Source: Pseudomonas proteolytica
Lineage (GTDB): Bacteria; Pseudomonadota; Gammaproteobacteria; Pseudomonadales; Pseudomonadaceae
Assembly (NCBI RefSeq): GCF_007858275.1
Contig: NZ_VFEV01000009.1
Span: forward strand, 62,001-126,000
Reading direction: 5' to 3'
DNA length: 64,000 bases
Part shown: in pieces, positions 52,495 through 62,374 of the stretch
Position numbering within the stretch: the first letter of the stretch is position 1
How the letters are laid out: every line of letters begins with the position of its first letter
The notes under the pieces: model-generated
What the model was told of the DNA's origin: nothing
Seen by the model: only the letters and a program-made list of their open reading frames with translations
Databases searched by the model: none
Translations under genes and position numbers: made by a program

Positions 52495-55073
52495 CACGCA
52501 AACTCACAGGTGATGTGATCGTCGCCGTCCAGCATGGCGTGGGCGCGCTGCACATGCTCATCCCTGGCCATCGCTTCAAGCAGGCGATCGACTATCAGGG
52601 GCAATAGATGGCTATCGATCCATTGATCGACATACCGCGCGCCACTGTCGTTGCGGGTACAGCGCTCTGCCAGGTAATCGACCAATCGCGGGCAATAGCT
52701 GAATGCGAGGTGCCGCTGCAGCAGACGTTGGCCCAGGCACTGCAACTTGCTTTGTACCAACTCCCGTAGCACCGCACCGCTCAGTGGGTAGTACGGCACG
52801 ACACGCATGCGGGCCAGCAGTGCCGGCCTGAAATGCTGATTGAGCAGCGGCGCAAGGGCGTCCTGTAATACTTGTGCGCTGGGACGCTGCGTAGCGCCGC
52901 ACAGGTCGATGGTGCAGTCGCTGCCAAGGTTGGAGGTCATCAGAATCAGCGTGTTGCGAAAGTCGATCTCGCGCCCCTCGCCATCATTGGCCCGCCCTTT
53001 GTCAAAGATCTGGTAGAACAGGTTCATGACACCCAGGTGTGCTTTCTCGACCTCATCGAGCAGCACCACCGAATAGGGCTTTTGCCTGACGGCTTCGGTC
53101 AGCACACCGCCCTCGCCATAACCGACATACCCGGGCGGAGCGCCAATCAGGCGCGACAGCGAATGCTTCTCTTGGTACTCGGACATGTTGATGGTGGTCA
53201 GGAACCGTTCGCCGCCATACAACAGGTCGGCCAAGGCCAGTGCCGTCTGCGTCTTGCCAACCCCACTGGGGCCGACCAGCAGAAACACGCCCACGGGTGC
53301 ATCGGCACGGTTGATGCCCGCCGCAACCGCACGCATCGAACGGTCCAGCATCTGTACCGCCTGTTCCTGGCCGAGAATGCGCGTACGCAGATCGGTAGCG
53401 AAGTCGAGCACCTTGACGCTGTGTTCGCAAGCCACTTGGCTGAGTGGAATCCCGGTCCAGGCACTGATCACTTGCGCCACCAGCCGCGGGCATACTTCGA
53501 AACTCACCAGGCGCTGTCGCGATTGCTCGGCCAGCAAGCTGCCGTGGGCTTCGCACAGTTGCTGCTCAAGCACCTCGATGGCCTGGCCTGCCTGCCTGGC
53601 TTGATTCAGTTGCATGCGCAGGGCCAGCACCCGCTCGGCCATCTCGCGCTGATGCGTCCAGGCCTGCGTGAGCTGCTCATGTTCGCAACCGGCGGCGTCC
53701 AGGCGCGCAGCCAGGACCTGCAGCGCACCTGGATCAATGGGCAACCCGGCATCCCTGTCGCGGCAAAGCGCCTGGTACTCGCCAGTACTTTGCGCCAATT
53801 GGGTAGCCACGGCCTGCAACGCCGGTGGGGCTGTGACGAGGCTGATGCGCACGCGGGCGCAGGCGGTATCGAGCACATCCACGGCTTTGTCGGGCAACTG
53901 GCGCCCGGCCAGGTAGCGTGCCGATAACTGCGCGGCGGCAACCACGGCGTCATCGCGCACGTACACGCCGTGACTGGCTTCATACACCGAAGTGAGACCG
54001 CGCAGGATCGTCACTGCCTCATCGACACTCGGCTCGTGTACATGCACCGGCTGAAAGCGCCGGGCCAGTGCCGGATCCTTTTCGAAGTACTTCTTGTACT
54101 CCGACCAGGTGGTGGCAGCGATGGTACGCAGCTCGCCACGAGCCAGCGCTGGCTTGAGCAGGTTCGCCGCATCGCCGCTGCCCGCCGAGCCACCGGCACC
54201 AATCAAGGTGTGTGCCTCGTCAATGAACAGGATCACCGGCACCAACGCGGCATTGACCTCCTCGATAACGCCCTTGAGCCGCCGTTCGAACTCGCCCTTG
54301 ATGCTGGCGCCCGCCTGCAACAGCCCCATATCGAGGATCAGCAGGCGCGTTTCCTTGAGCGCCGGAGGCACCTGTCCCTGGGCAATCTGCCTGGCCAGCC
54401 CCTCGACCAGCGCGGTCTTGCCGACACCGGCCTCCCCCACAATGATCGGGTTATTCTTGCGCCGGCGTGCCAGGATATCGATCAACTGCGCGATCTCTGC
54501 GTCCCGGCACAACACCGGGTCGACCCGCCCTTCACGGGCCTGCTGGGTCAGGTCATGGGTGAAACGCTGCAACAGTGATTCATGCTGGGCACAAGCGGGC
54601 GTACGGGAAGCTTCGGCATGGTCGCTCAAGGCAAACTCAAGCAGGCGCTGCGCATCGAGGCGGGCCAACAACACCTGATAGCGGCTGCCTGCGTGATGCA
54701 GTGGGTTACGCAACAAGGCAAGGATCAAGGCCGCGTCACTGACATTCGATTGCGCCAACTCCAACTGGGCAACGACCAGCGCTTGCTGCAGCCATTGCAC
54801 CAGCAGCGGTGCGAACACCGGGTTGCGCGTAGTCCCCTGCCCCATCCTGGGCTGCAGTGTCGCTTGCAGTTCGCCCAGTTCAACGCCAGCGTCTTGCAGA
54901 GCACGCGCCAGCAGCCCTTGTGGGCGCTCCAGCAGCGCCAGCAAGACATCCTCCACCAGGACTTCGGCGCCCCCACGGGCCACACAGCGTGCGGCGGCGT
55001 ACTCCAGGTCATGGCGAGTCTGAGGCGCCAGCACACGAATCAATTGCTGCAAATCCACATTCATCATATTCAT
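52494..55073 (-). CDS. clpV: ClpV/TssH, T6SS sheath-recycling AAA+ ATPase
   Basis: An 859-residue Hsp100 protein with two AAA+ modules. The N-terminal repeat domain (MNMMNVDLQQLIRVLAPQ; ARCVARGGAEVLVEDVLLAL) binds contracted sheath. Module one has GEAGVGKTALVEGLA and ILFIDEAHTLIGAGG; module two has GPSGVGKTQTALALADLLYG and VVLLDEVEKAHLGV. ATG 55073 overlaps the tssG stop (ATGA); a 63-codon frame extension into tssG is rejected. Confidence 0.96.
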   Translation of the reverse strand: MNMMNVDLQQLIRVLAPQTRHDLEYAAARCVARGGAEVLVEDVLLALLERPQGLLARALQDAGVELGELQATLQPRMGQGTTRNPVFAPLLVQWLQQALVVAQLELAQSNVSDAALILALLRNPLHHAGSRYQVLLARLDAQRLLEFALSDHAEASRTPACAQHESLLQRFTHDLTQQAREGRVDPVLCRDAEIAQLIDILARRRKNNPIIVGEAGVGKTALVEGLARQIAQGQVPPALKETRLLILDMGLLQAGASIKGEFERRLKGVIEEVNAALVPVILFIDEAHTLIGAGGSAGSGDAANLLKPALARGELRTIAATTWSEYKKYFEKDPALARRFQPVHVHEPSVDEAVTILRGLTSVYEASHGVYVRDDAVVAAAQLSARYLAGRQLPDKAVDVLDTACARVRISLVTAPPALQAVATQLAQSTGEYQALCRDRDAGLPIDPGALQVLAARLDAAGCEHEQLTQAWTHQREMAERVLALRMQLNQARQAGQAIEVLEQQLCEAHGSLLAEQSRQRLVSFEVCPRLVAQVISAWTGIPLSQVACEHSVKVLDFATDLRTRILGQEQAVQMLDRSMRAVAAGINRADAPVGVFLLVGPSGVGKTQTALALADLLYGGERFLTTINMSEYQEKHSLSRLIGAPPGYVGYGEGGVLTEAVRQKPYSVVLLDEVEKAHLGVMNLFYQIFDKGRANDGEGREIDFRNTLILMTSNLGSDCTIDLCGATQRPSAQVLQDALAPLLNQHFRPALLARMRVVPYYPLSGAVLRELVQSKLQCLGQRLLQRHLAFSYCPRLVDYLAERCTRNDSGARYVDQWIDSHLLPLIVDRLLEAMARDEHVQRAHAMLDGDDHITCEFA

Positions 55074-56086
55074 CCGTCGCTCCCGAGTTGACTGGCCAGA
55101 ATGAGCACGCCATCCGCGCGCGCCTGCCCCATCCAACTGGTCCATCCTAGCCGGCACACATTGCGTTGGCCTATGTGCAGCGCCCGCACCTCGCCGGGAC
55201 GCAGGGCCAGGCGCAGGTCGAAGTCCAGAGGGTCGCGGACGGCGAAACGAACCAGCGCGCACAGCGGCGAGTAGCTTGCGCCGCCAGGTAAAAAGTCATG
55301 AAAACGCTGCCAGTCGAGGTCCTGCAGATGCACCCTGAACTTGCCGGCACGATCCACAACCTGCCGCCCAAGGACCAGGTCCTGCCCCAGGCGACTGTTC
55401 GCTTGCGCCAATTGGTTGCATTGCCTGGGGGCAATCACCACCTTGCGCTTGACGCATTGCTCGATCATCAGCTGCGAGTGTTTGAAGTAGTAACGCAGCA
55501 CCGTTTCGATAAGCGCCGCCGAATGGGCGCGCATACCCAGCAAACCCAGGTAGGGCAGCAAGCGATTCCAATCCAGTTGTGTCGCACTGCGTATGGCCCG
55601 GCCGCCCAGGCCTATCAGGGCAAACATCTGCTCGGAAAACGAGTCGCTGGCCCCCGCTCGAAAGCACACCCGGTAGCGGTACTTGCGCCACAGAGGCAGC
55701 ATCAGCCGATGCAAACGGTGGTGAAACACGTCGAGGAAATCCGCGACAGGATTACCGCCCGCGCGCTCGCTCAATGCGTGTTCGGCATAGAATGCCGGCA
55801 GTGGCGAGTTTGCCCCCACCAGCCCCAATACGTTGAGGCGCATGCGTGCCCGTAGTTGCCCGCGCTCGACAAAAAATGTCACTCGGTCAATGTCGTTGCC
55901 GGGAAACCCCAGCCCCGGATTGGCCTGGAACTCCAGGTGCTCATAAAGCGCCTCATCGTCAAGGCAGGGGTGGGCATCGCGTATACGCTCAATGACCTGC
56001 GAGATCGCCTGGAACAGCGAATACTCGCGAATGGTCCGGGATAATTCGGTTAAAGCAGGGCTTGCTGGCCCATCCGGGATGGCCAT
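55070..56086 (-). CDS. tssG: TssG baseplate protein
   Basis: A 338-residue TssG/VasB-family protein (YSLFQAISQVIERIRDAHPC; FHHRLHRLMLPLWRKYRYRV; FHDFLPGGASYSPLCALVRF). With TssF and TssK it builds the baseplate wedge. It overlaps tssF by 37 nt. Confidence 0.95.
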   Translation of the reverse strand: MAIPDGPASPALTELSRTIREYSLFQAISQVIERIRDAHPCLDDEALYEHLEFQANPGLGFPGNDIDRVTFFVERGQLRARMRLNVLGLVGANSPLPAFYAEHALSERAGGNPVADFLDVFHHRLHRLMLPLWRKYRYRVCFRAGASDSFSEQMFALIGLGGRAIRSATQLDWNRLLPYLGLLGMRAHSAALIETVLRYYFKHSQLMIEQCVKRKVVIAPRQCNQLAQANSRLGQDLVLGRQVVDRAGKFRVHLQDLDWQRFHDFLPGGASYSPLCALVRFAVRDPLDFDLRLALRPGEVRALHIGQRNVCRLGWTSWMGQARADGVLILASQLGSDG

Positions 56087-57843
56087 AGATACACCTCTCC
56101 TTGTGTGCTGGTAACACGCAGTTCGTGATACGAGTTAAGGCTCGCGTACAGTGCAAAAAACTCGTTGAGGACTGAAGCGAATACAAACAAATCGCCCTCT
56201 CCGAGAAAGTGCTGGAGATCGACGATCAGGTCGATTGCCACCCCCCGAATCGGCAAGCCACGATGCAACCGGTCGATGGGGCGCTGGCTTATGGAGCGCA
56301 ATCCACCCAACCGACGGATGCTGACTTTTTCGGCCTGGCGATCGTGGTAGCGCGGCAAGTCATAGGTTTCGAGCACCACTTTCAGCGCATTGATATCGCT
56401 CAGGGACAGGTAATTGAGCGACATGTTGCTGATCAGCTTCCACAGAAAACCGCTGTCCAGCGGAGGCGCGATGCCAGGGGTGGCGACCGTGATATTGCGA
56501 AAGGACAGGAACTCGGGTGTTTGTTCGCAGGCTTGGTTGATGTCACCGATCCGCAATTTGCGCGGCAAATCATGGTTGGTACAGGTCAGTTCAACGGACA
56601 GGGTTTCCTGCTCCTGGGACTGACGAATGCCAAAGCTCAGGTAAGTATCCAGGCCGGTGTGTTGCACCGAGGGCCGCTGGCGAATGCTGTAGCTCGCCGT
56701 CTGCTGATCGTGCTCGAACGACTCGAACGGCACATAGGTCTGGTAGCCCAGGCCACCCGGACGCCATCCCGTGACTTGGTCTACGGAGAACACCCCGCAG
56801 TGGCCTGGTGCGTAGTCAGTTCCCTGCAGCAGGTACTCGTCCTGCTTGCCATCCAGTCGGATCGGTACCCCATCGTGTTTGAACAGGTTGACCACCGGCG
56901 TGCAAAACAGCTTCACGTTGTCCACTGTCGGGAGCACCTGCTCGGGATTGCGCTGACGCAGCTTGAAGCGCAACTCCAAACCCCGAGCCTGCTTGAGCAG
57001 GTCATCCGGCAAGCTTTGCAGCACATCCAGGCCATTGACGTCGACAAACAGGTACTTGTCAGGAAACGCGAAATACTCCTGTAGGTGCCGATACCCGGTG
57101 AAGGCATTCGGCGGATAGGGCAGCAGCGCCTCATCTTGGGAAAAACCGGCGGGCCGAACGCCAGAAGCCGGTAATGGTAGCGACAGGACCTGACCGTCGC
57201 GCCCCTGCAGGGGTTTGCGCTCACCATCGAGCAGCAGCAGCTCAATGCCCTGCAGGTGACGCAGCAGGCTCACGTAAAGCATCTGGCTGACATAGCGCTC
57301 CCCGGCAAGATGCAAGCACAGGTGTTCAAGTGCCAGTTCGCCCATATACCCTTCGGCGGTCATCTCCAGGCGCAGGCTCAGCAAGGCCCCCTTGCCTTGC
57401 GCGGAGTAATCCAGCGCTGTGAGTTCAAGTGGCAGCACCTGCGTTGCATAACACGTACGGAAACGGCAGCGCTCCCCCTCGATCGCCACGCTTTCCACCG
57501 GTGTATCGCGCTCGACCGTAATGCCGGGCCCTGCGCGCAACAGCGGCGCAAACTGCAACATGCTGAACGCGGGTATTGGTCGCATGTAGTTGGGCCACAA
57601 CAGGTGCATCAACGAATGGCTGAGCTCCGGCAACTGATCATCGAGTTTCTGTCGCAGGCGGCCCGTCAGGAATGCAAAGCCCTCAAGCAAACGCTCTACA
57701 TCCGGGTCCCGGCCTCTGTCCCCGAGGAATGGGGCAAGCGCCGGGTTGCGTTCGCAGAAGCGCCGCCCCAATTGCCGCAAGGCATTGAGTTCACTTTGGT
57801 AATAGCGGTTAAAGGACACCTGGGGCGACCTCAACGCGTCCAC
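56050..57843 (-). CDS. tssF: TssF baseplate protein
   Basis: A 597-residue TssF/VasA protein. The start FNRYYQSELNALRQLGRRFC and the block PDVERLLEGFAFLTGRLRQK are typical, as is the C-terminal RPIDRLHRGLPIRGVAIDL. It overlaps tssE by 35 nt. The length is in the usual 580-620 range. Confidence 0.96.
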   Translation of the reverse strand: MDALRSPQVSFNRYYQSELNALRQLGRRFCERNPALAPFLGDRGRDPDVERLLEGFAFLTGRLRQKLDDQLPELSHSLMHLLWPNYMRPIPAFSMLQFAPLLRAGPGITVERDTPVESVAIEGERCRFRTCYATQVLPLELTALDYSAQGKGALLSLRLEMTAEGYMGELALEHLCLHLAGERYVSQMLYVSLLRHLQGIELLLLDGERKPLQGRDGQVLSLPLPASGVRPAGFSQDEALLPYPPNAFTGYRHLQEYFAFPDKYLFVDVNGLDVLQSLPDDLLKQARGLELRFKLRQRNPEQVLPTVDNVKLFCTPVVNLFKHDGVPIRLDGKQDEYLLQGTDYAPGHCGVFSVDQVTGWRPGGLGYQTYVPFESFEHDQQTASYSIRQRPSVQHTGLDTYLSFGIRQSQEQETLSVELTCTNHDLPRKLRIGDINQACEQTPEFLSFRNITVATPGIAPPLDSGFLWKLISNMSLNYLSLSDINALKVVLETYDLPRYHDRQAEKVSIRRLGGLRSISQRPIDRLHRGLPIRGVAIDLIVDLQHFLGEGDLFVFASVLNEFFALYASLNSYHELRVTSTQGEVYLWPSRMGQQALL

Positions 57844-58246
57844 TGCCCGCCAGGCTTGCGCTAAACACCACGTCCTGCATGACCCCGTCGATATTCAGCG
57901 CGCCCTGGATATCAAAGGCCAGCACCAACGGATCGCGACCCTGGGGTAATGCGACGACCCGGACATTGCTCAGGCGCGGCTCGTAGGCCGCGATGAAGCG
58001 TTCGATCAGAAAACGTGCCTGGCTCAGGGATTCGTGCAGGCTCAGGCGCATATCATTCAGGTCCGGCAAACCGTAGTCAGGCAGCGTCTGCACACTGCCT
58101 GCCCGGGTGCTGAGCATGTTGCCCAAGTGGATGGCCACCGATGCCGCAACGCAGGCGCGTGGCGTGCGCCCCGCCAACGCAGGCGCAGTACCGGCAAGGC
58201 GCTCAAGGAGACCGCTGTACTGACTCATCTCAAGTTCCCGGCTCAT
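57809..58246 (-). CDS. tssE: TssE, gp25-like baseplate protein
   Basis: A 145-residue gp25/lysozyme-like fold protein (VAASVAIHLGNMLSTRAGSV; LPDYGLPDLNDM; IERFIAAYEPRLSNVRV). It sits at the sheath-baseplate junction. The ATG overlaps the tssC stop as ATGA; an internal ATG six codons later is possible. Confidence 0.94.
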   Translation of the reverse strand: MSRELEMSQYSGLLERLAGTAPALAGRTPRACVAASVAIHLGNMLSTRAGSVQTLPDYGLPDLNDMRLSLHESLSQARFLIERFIAAYEPRLSNVRVVALPQGRDPLVLAFDIQGALNIDGVMQDVVFSASLAGSGRVEVAPGVL

Positions 58247-59718
58247 TCTTTATCGAGCTTGCCAACCAGGAACAGGGTGAAATCCGCCCCCATGTATTTG
58301 AAGTGCGGGCGTACGCTGAGGTTGATGCGATACCAGCCTGGCTCGCCGTCAACATCACTGACAACAATCCGCGCCGCCCGCAATGGACGTCGCCCCCGAA
58401 CCTCGGCGCTGGGGTTTTCCTGGTCCGCGACGTACTGGCGAATCCACTTGTTGAGTTCCAACTCCAGGTCGGTACGTTCCTTCCACGAACCCAACTGCTC
58501 GCGCTGCAGCACTTTCAAATAGTGCGCCAGGCGGTTGACGATCATCATGTACGGCAGCTGGGTGCCGAGCCTGTAGTTCAACTCGGCCGCCTTTCCCTCG
58601 GCGCTGATCCCGAAACGCTTGGGCTTCTGCACGGAACTGGCGGAAAAGAATGCGGCGTTGTCGCTGCCCTTGCGCATCGTCAGGGCGATGAAACCCTCCT
58701 GGGCCAATTCATATTCGCGACGGTCGGAAACCAGCACTTCGGTGGGGATCTTGGTTTCGATTTCGCCCATGCTCTGGAAATGATGCAGCGGCAGGTCTTC
58801 CACCGTGCCCCCGCTTTGTGGGCCGATGATGTTGGGGCACCAGCGGAAACGGGCAAAGCTGTCAGTCAAGCGCGTGGCGAAGGCATAGGCGGTATTGCCC
58901 CAGAGATAATGCTCGTGGCTGCTGACGACATGTTCGTTATAGGCGAAGGTCTTGACCGGAGAGTCCACCGGGTCGTAGGGCGTTCGCAGGAGAAAACGTG
59001 GCACCGTCAAGGCGACGTAACGGGCATCCTCGCTCTGGCGGAAGCTCTGCCACTTGGCAAATTGTGGCCCTTCGAAGTGGTCCTGCAGGTCCTTCAGGTC
59101 TGGCAGGCCGGTAAAGCTCTCCAGGCCGAAAAAGCCAGGCCCGGCGGCGGCTATGAATGGCGCATGGGCCATGCAAGCGACGCTGGAAACATACTGCATC
59201 AGCTTGACGTCGGGCGCGCTGGGTGAAAGGAAGTAGTTGGCGATGATCGCGCCCACGGGTTGACCACCGAACTGACCGTATTCGGCGCTGTAGGTGTGTT
59301 TGTAGAGCCCCGACTGAACGACCTCCGGTGAGTCTTCGAAATCATCCAGCAGGTCTTGGCGCGAGACGTTCAGCAACTCGATCTTGATGTTTTCGCGAAA
59401 GTCAGTGCGATCCACCAGCAACTGCAAGCCCCGCCAGGCCGATTCCAGTGCCTGGAATTCGGGGTGGTGGAGGATTTCGTCCATTTGCCGGCTGAGCTTG
59501 GTGTCGATCTCGGCAATCATCCGGTCCACCAGTTGCTTCTTGACTGGCTCCCCGCGGTTCTGTGGCTTGATCAATTCCTCGATAAACGCGGCGACGCCGC
59601 GCCTGGCGATGTCGTAGGTTTCATCATCGGCGGTCAGGCGGGTCTGGGCGATGATGTCGTCGAGAATGCTGTATCCGGTATCCAGGGGTGCCGCATAGGC
59701 GTTAGGGCTGGAGGTCAT
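58243..59718 (-). CDS. tssC: TssC, large sheath subunit (VipB)
   Basis: A 491-residue sheath protein (LESAWRGLQLLVDRTDFREN; YTAEYGQFGGQP-like block at SAEYGQFGGQPVGAIIANYF; RFRWCPNIIGPQSGGTVEDL; LEDDPTL-type C-terminus WYRINLSVRPHFKYMGADF). With TssB it forms the contractile sheath that ClpV recycles. It follows tssB after 28 nt. Confidence 0.96.
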   Translation of the reverse strand: MTSSPNAYAAPLDTGYSILDDIIAQTRLTADDETYDIARRGVAAFIEELIKPQNRGEPVKKQLVDRMIAEIDTKLSRQMDEILHHPEFQALESAWRGLQLLVDRTDFRENIKIELLNVSRQDLLDDFEDSPEVVQSGLYKHTYSAEYGQFGGQPVGAIIANYFLSPSAPDVKLMQYVSSVACMAHAPFIAAAGPGFFGLESFTGLPDLKDLQDHFEGPQFAKWQSFRQSEDARYVALTVPRFLLRTPYDPVDSPVKTFAYNEHVVSSHEHYLWGNTAYAFATRLTDSFARFRWCPNIIGPQSGGTVEDLPLHHFQSMGEIETKIPTEVLVSDRREYELAQEGFIALTMRKGSDNAAFFSASSVQKPKRFGISAEGKAAELNYRLGTQLPYMMIVNRLAHYLKVLQREQLGSWKERTDLELELNKWIRQYVADQENPSAEVRGRRPLRAARIVVSDVDGEPGWYRINLSVRPHFKYMGADFTLFLVGKLDKE

Positions 59719-59746
59719 GCTATCAGTGTCCTTTTTACTGAGTGGG

Positions 59747-60244
59747 TCATGCGGCAGGGCTGTTCAGCCCCAGTTCGGCCAGCACCCGCGCGCGGGCCTG
59801 GTCATCGGCCAGCGCACTTTCTATGGCCTTGCGAAAACTCGGTGTATTGCCCAGGGGGCCTTTGAGCGCCACCAGCGCCTCACGCAGCGCCATCAGCTTG
59901 TGTAATTGCGGAACCTGCTCCACCAGTTGAGCCGGATTGAAATCCTTCATGGCGTTGATGCGCACCTGGATCGCCAACTCGTCGGCTTCATCCGTTTCCT
60001 GCAGCCGATTGGGAACACTCAACGTCAGCATCAAGGCTTGTTTGGCCAACACCTCGTCCAGGGTGTTCTTATCGATACCGATGGGCTTGCGGTCTTCAAC
60101 CTTGCGCGTGTCTTCGCGCTGGGTGAAATCACCCACGACCAGCAGCTTCAAAGGCAGCTCTACTTCTTCCTGGGCACCGCCTATGGCCGGTTTGAACGTG
60201 ATATTGATACGTTCCTTGGGGGCGACCGAACCTTCTTTGGCCAT
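59747..60244 (-). CDS. tssB: TssB, small sheath subunit (VipA)
   Basis: A 165-residue protein starting at ATG 60244 after AAAGGAGAA (MAKEGSVAPKERINITFKPA). The blocks EEVELPLKLLVVGDFTQRED and FNPAQLVEQVPQLHKLMALR are characteristic. It forms cogwheel tubules with TssC. The 22-codon frame extension upstream is rejected because the ribosome-binding sequence lies inside it. Confidence 0.96.
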   Translation of the reverse strand: MAKEGSVAPKERINITFKPAIGGAQEEVELPLKLLVVGDFTQREDTRKVEDRKPIGIDKNTLDEVLAKQALMLTLSVPNRLQETDEADELAIQVRINAMKDFNPAQLVEQVPQLHKLMALREALVALKGPLGNTPSFRKAIESALADDQARARVLAELGLNSPAA

Positions 60245-60276
60245 GTTGTTTCTCCTTTGCTTGATGACGGGAAAAC

Positions 60277-61830
60277 CTATTCGAGTACCGCTTCCAGATC
60301 GACCTGGCACAGCTTGCGATGGACATCCTCCCTGCGCTCGCGCAGGCCATGGCCCTGGGGCAATACGTCGTAACAGGCGTACAACAGTTGCAATACCTCA
60401 AGGGTCAGGTCGGGCTCCCAGCGATATAGGCCGGCGTGCTGTAACTCCTGCTCGAGCTGCTCAAGCTGGATCCTGGCCAAGTCGTGCTTGGCACCTTGGA
60501 TACACAACCGAGCCAGGCCAAGGCGCCAGTAACACCGCGCCCGATCACCCCGCGCCGCCTGCATGGCACTTTTGTAGGCCCGGACCGCAACTTTCAGCCC
60601 CTCCTTGCGCAGCAGCGGAGCAACCACCTGCAAGGCCTCCTCCCATGGCGCCGGACCGGCGCCGCCAGTGTTCCGGACCGGCACCCGTGCTTGCAGGTGG
60701 CGGCTGACCTGGGTGTCGATCCATCCGCGGGTGGCGGCATCGGCAAAGGGCGCTCCATCGTGGAAGCGCAACTGGGCGAGCCCGGGTAATCGTTGTAGCA
60801 ACAGGGCGAACTGAATCTCTGTCTCGACCATTGCCAATTCGGCCTGCTGCGCTTGCAGGCACTCCCAGACCATGCGCACACCGTCAAACCAAAAAGGCGC
60901 ACTCGCCAGGCTGGCTTCAAGCTCCAGCAGCAGGTCGGCGTAATGCCCTTGGGCAAATCGCTCCTGGTAGCGCTTGAGCTTGTCGGGCACCAGCCCGCGC
61001 AAGGGCGTTATCTGATCGCTGTTGCTATCGGGAAGACCGGTGATGCCCAGCCATGCCAGCGTGCGGTTGAGGCGCAAGGCCCGCAGGTCGGTGGCGTTCT
61101 GGCGCAGCCACCAGGCACACAGGGGGCGAGCGTTGTCTTGCAGTGCGCGCAGGAGCTTGTGTACGTCTTTTTCGTTGTTCACCACAGGCTCAGGCGCCAG
61201 CAGTTGAGTCGCCGCCTGCTTGACCTGGGCAACCACCGCGCTCACCCCGGACTGTGGCGCAGCGCTCTCCTGGGCTCGTTGCAGCTTGTCCGCGAGATGC
61301 CTGCGGGCTGCCAGCAGCAACGGAGCGTCGTCCCCCAGGTGCCCAACCCATAGCTCGTCAAGACACGCCAAATGCCCAGCCATGCACTGGAACAGGGAGC
61401 GTTGCTCTCTGAGGGCAACGCTCTGCGCCAGTACCGGCTCGATGCGCTGCATCAACCAGCCAAAGGCCGCGATGCGAGTCCGCTGCTTGATGGGATGTAC
61501 CGTCGCCCAGTGGTGTTCACAGAGGTAGCGCAACATGCCAAGCCCAGCCAACAGGCCAGGAAAGGACTCACACCGATACAGGGCCCACGTCAGCCAGGCA
61601 ACGACCCGCAAATCCTTGGACTCGTGACGCAACAACGCCTCGCTTTTGTCCATGACCTGCTGCCAGTCGGGCTGGTTGTTGCCATGGATCAACCGGGCCT
61701 TGTCCAACTCGCTTTCCAGCGCTTCGTACGCTGGCGAATAACGGACGTCCGGCCCTGCAAAACAGGCAATGGAGATCGGTGAGCGGGCAACTTCCAAGTA
61801 ATGCGCAGAAAGTTTGTCTGAGTAAACCAT
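60277..61830 (-). CDS. tssA: TssA, T6SS cap/assembly protein with ImpA N-terminal domain
   Basis: A 517-residue protein. The N-terminal ImpA domain is clear (RSPISIACFAGPDVRYSPAY; DLRVVAWLTWALYRCESFPG; HHWATVHPIKQRTR). The C-terminal half resembles the VasJ-type extension (ARCYWRLGLARLCIQGAKHD). TssA helps sheath polymerisation. ATG 61830 is chosen because the ImpA domain starts soon after it; an ATG at 61899 would add 23 residues without family support, and neither has a strong ribosome-binding sequence. First gene of the long T6SS operon. Confidence 0.92.
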   Translation of the reverse strand: MVYSDKLSAHYLEVARSPISIACFAGPDVRYSPAYEALESELDKARLIHGNNQPDWQQVMDKSEALLRHESKDLRVVAWLTWALYRCESFPGLLAGLGMLRYLCEHHWATVHPIKQRTRIAAFGWLMQRIEPVLAQSVALREQRSLFQCMAGHLACLDELWVGHLGDDAPLLLAARRHLADKLQRAQESAAPQSGVSAVVAQVKQAATQLLAPEPVVNNEKDVHKLLRALQDNARPLCAWWLRQNATDLRALRLNRTLAWLGITGLPDSNSDQITPLRGLVPDKLKRYQERFAQGHYADLLLELEASLASAPFWFDGVRMVWECLQAQQAELAMVETEIQFALLLQRLPGLAQLRFHDGAPFADAATRGWIDTQVSRHLQARVPVRNTGGAGPAPWEEALQVVAPLLRKEGLKVAVRAYKSAMQAARGDRARCYWRLGLARLCIQGAKHDLARIQLEQLEQELQHAGLYRWEPDLTLEVLQLLYACYDVLPQGHGLRERREDVHRKLCQVDLEAVLE

Positions 61831-62097
61831 GATGGGCTGCACTGTGCTGATCAATGCTGAATTAAAGTATGGCAAACAGCTATTAAGCGCCGAAGACATA
61901 CTTGCTGAATTCCATTTTCACGCTGGGACAAGTGCAAACAATAGCAGCCAGATTTTATTGGACAAGCCACTAAGGCGTAGTTAAGTAGAATCCTACAAAG
62001 ATAATAAAATCTCGCAATTTTGTAAGCGCACGCAATCGATGCTCCTGCCCCGCCAAGAGGTTTACAGCCTTAGCGAGCCTCATACAGCTTGCAGGGA

Positions 62098-62206
62098 TGC
62101 GCAAAAAACTGCGCACTCTTTTCAATCAACTCACCTTGAAAGCAAACATTTACCTTTCAATATCGTGACGTGCCCAACAGTGCAAATATCTGCGCACTAT
62201 TGCGCA
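62098..62206. promoter_or_regulatory. Paired TGCGCA motifs, candidate enhancer for the Sfa activator
   Basis: TGCGCA occurs at 62098-62103 and 62110-62115 (12 bp apart) and again at 62191-62196 and 62201-62206 (10 bp apart). Each hexamer is itself a palindrome, so each pair lies on about one face of the helix. They are 124-232 bp upstream of the predicted hcp start, the range for enhancer sites of sigma-54 activators. A fifth copy lies at 61802-61807 at the start of tssA. Confidence 0.5.
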
Positions 62207-62302
62207 AAGAAAACCAACTTATAAACCAGAAATCATACCGCCCACGCACCGTTACGCACCCTCCTCCAAGAAACGCCCTTATTTTATTAGGCCAACTATT
62301 AT

Positions 62303-62320
62303 CCGGCACACTTCTTGTTA
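62303..62320 (+). promoter_or_regulatory. Sigma-54-type -24/-12 promoter for hcp
   Basis: CCGGCACACTTCTTGTTA fits TGGCAC-N5-TTGCW, with GG and GT separated by the required 10 bp; the two deviations are C for T before GG and T for C in the -12 dinucleotide. Predicted start near 62330, 45 nt before hcp. The operon encodes its own sigma-54 activator. Confidence 0.6.
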
Positions 62321-62374
62321 GCGAGTAGTAGCGCCCTGTGGCGCCAACTTATCTATCAGGCAAGGAAACCAATT

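Larger units (their letters stand above)
61831..62374. other. 544-bp AT-rich divergent regulatory region between tssA and hcp
   Basis: No convincing gene; one 61-codon frame (62039-62224) has no ribosome-binding sequence. The region is notably richer in A/T than its neighbours. It contains four TGCGCA motifs in two pairs and a sigma-54-like promoter toward hcp, annotated separately. I did not find a matching -24/-12 pair pointing to tssA by eye. Confidence 0.7.

Noticed and set aside
62039..62224. A 61-codon plus-strand frame in the tssA-hcp gap
   Set aside because: No ribosome-binding sequence, no domain pattern, and it spans the candidate enhancer motifs; likely chance.
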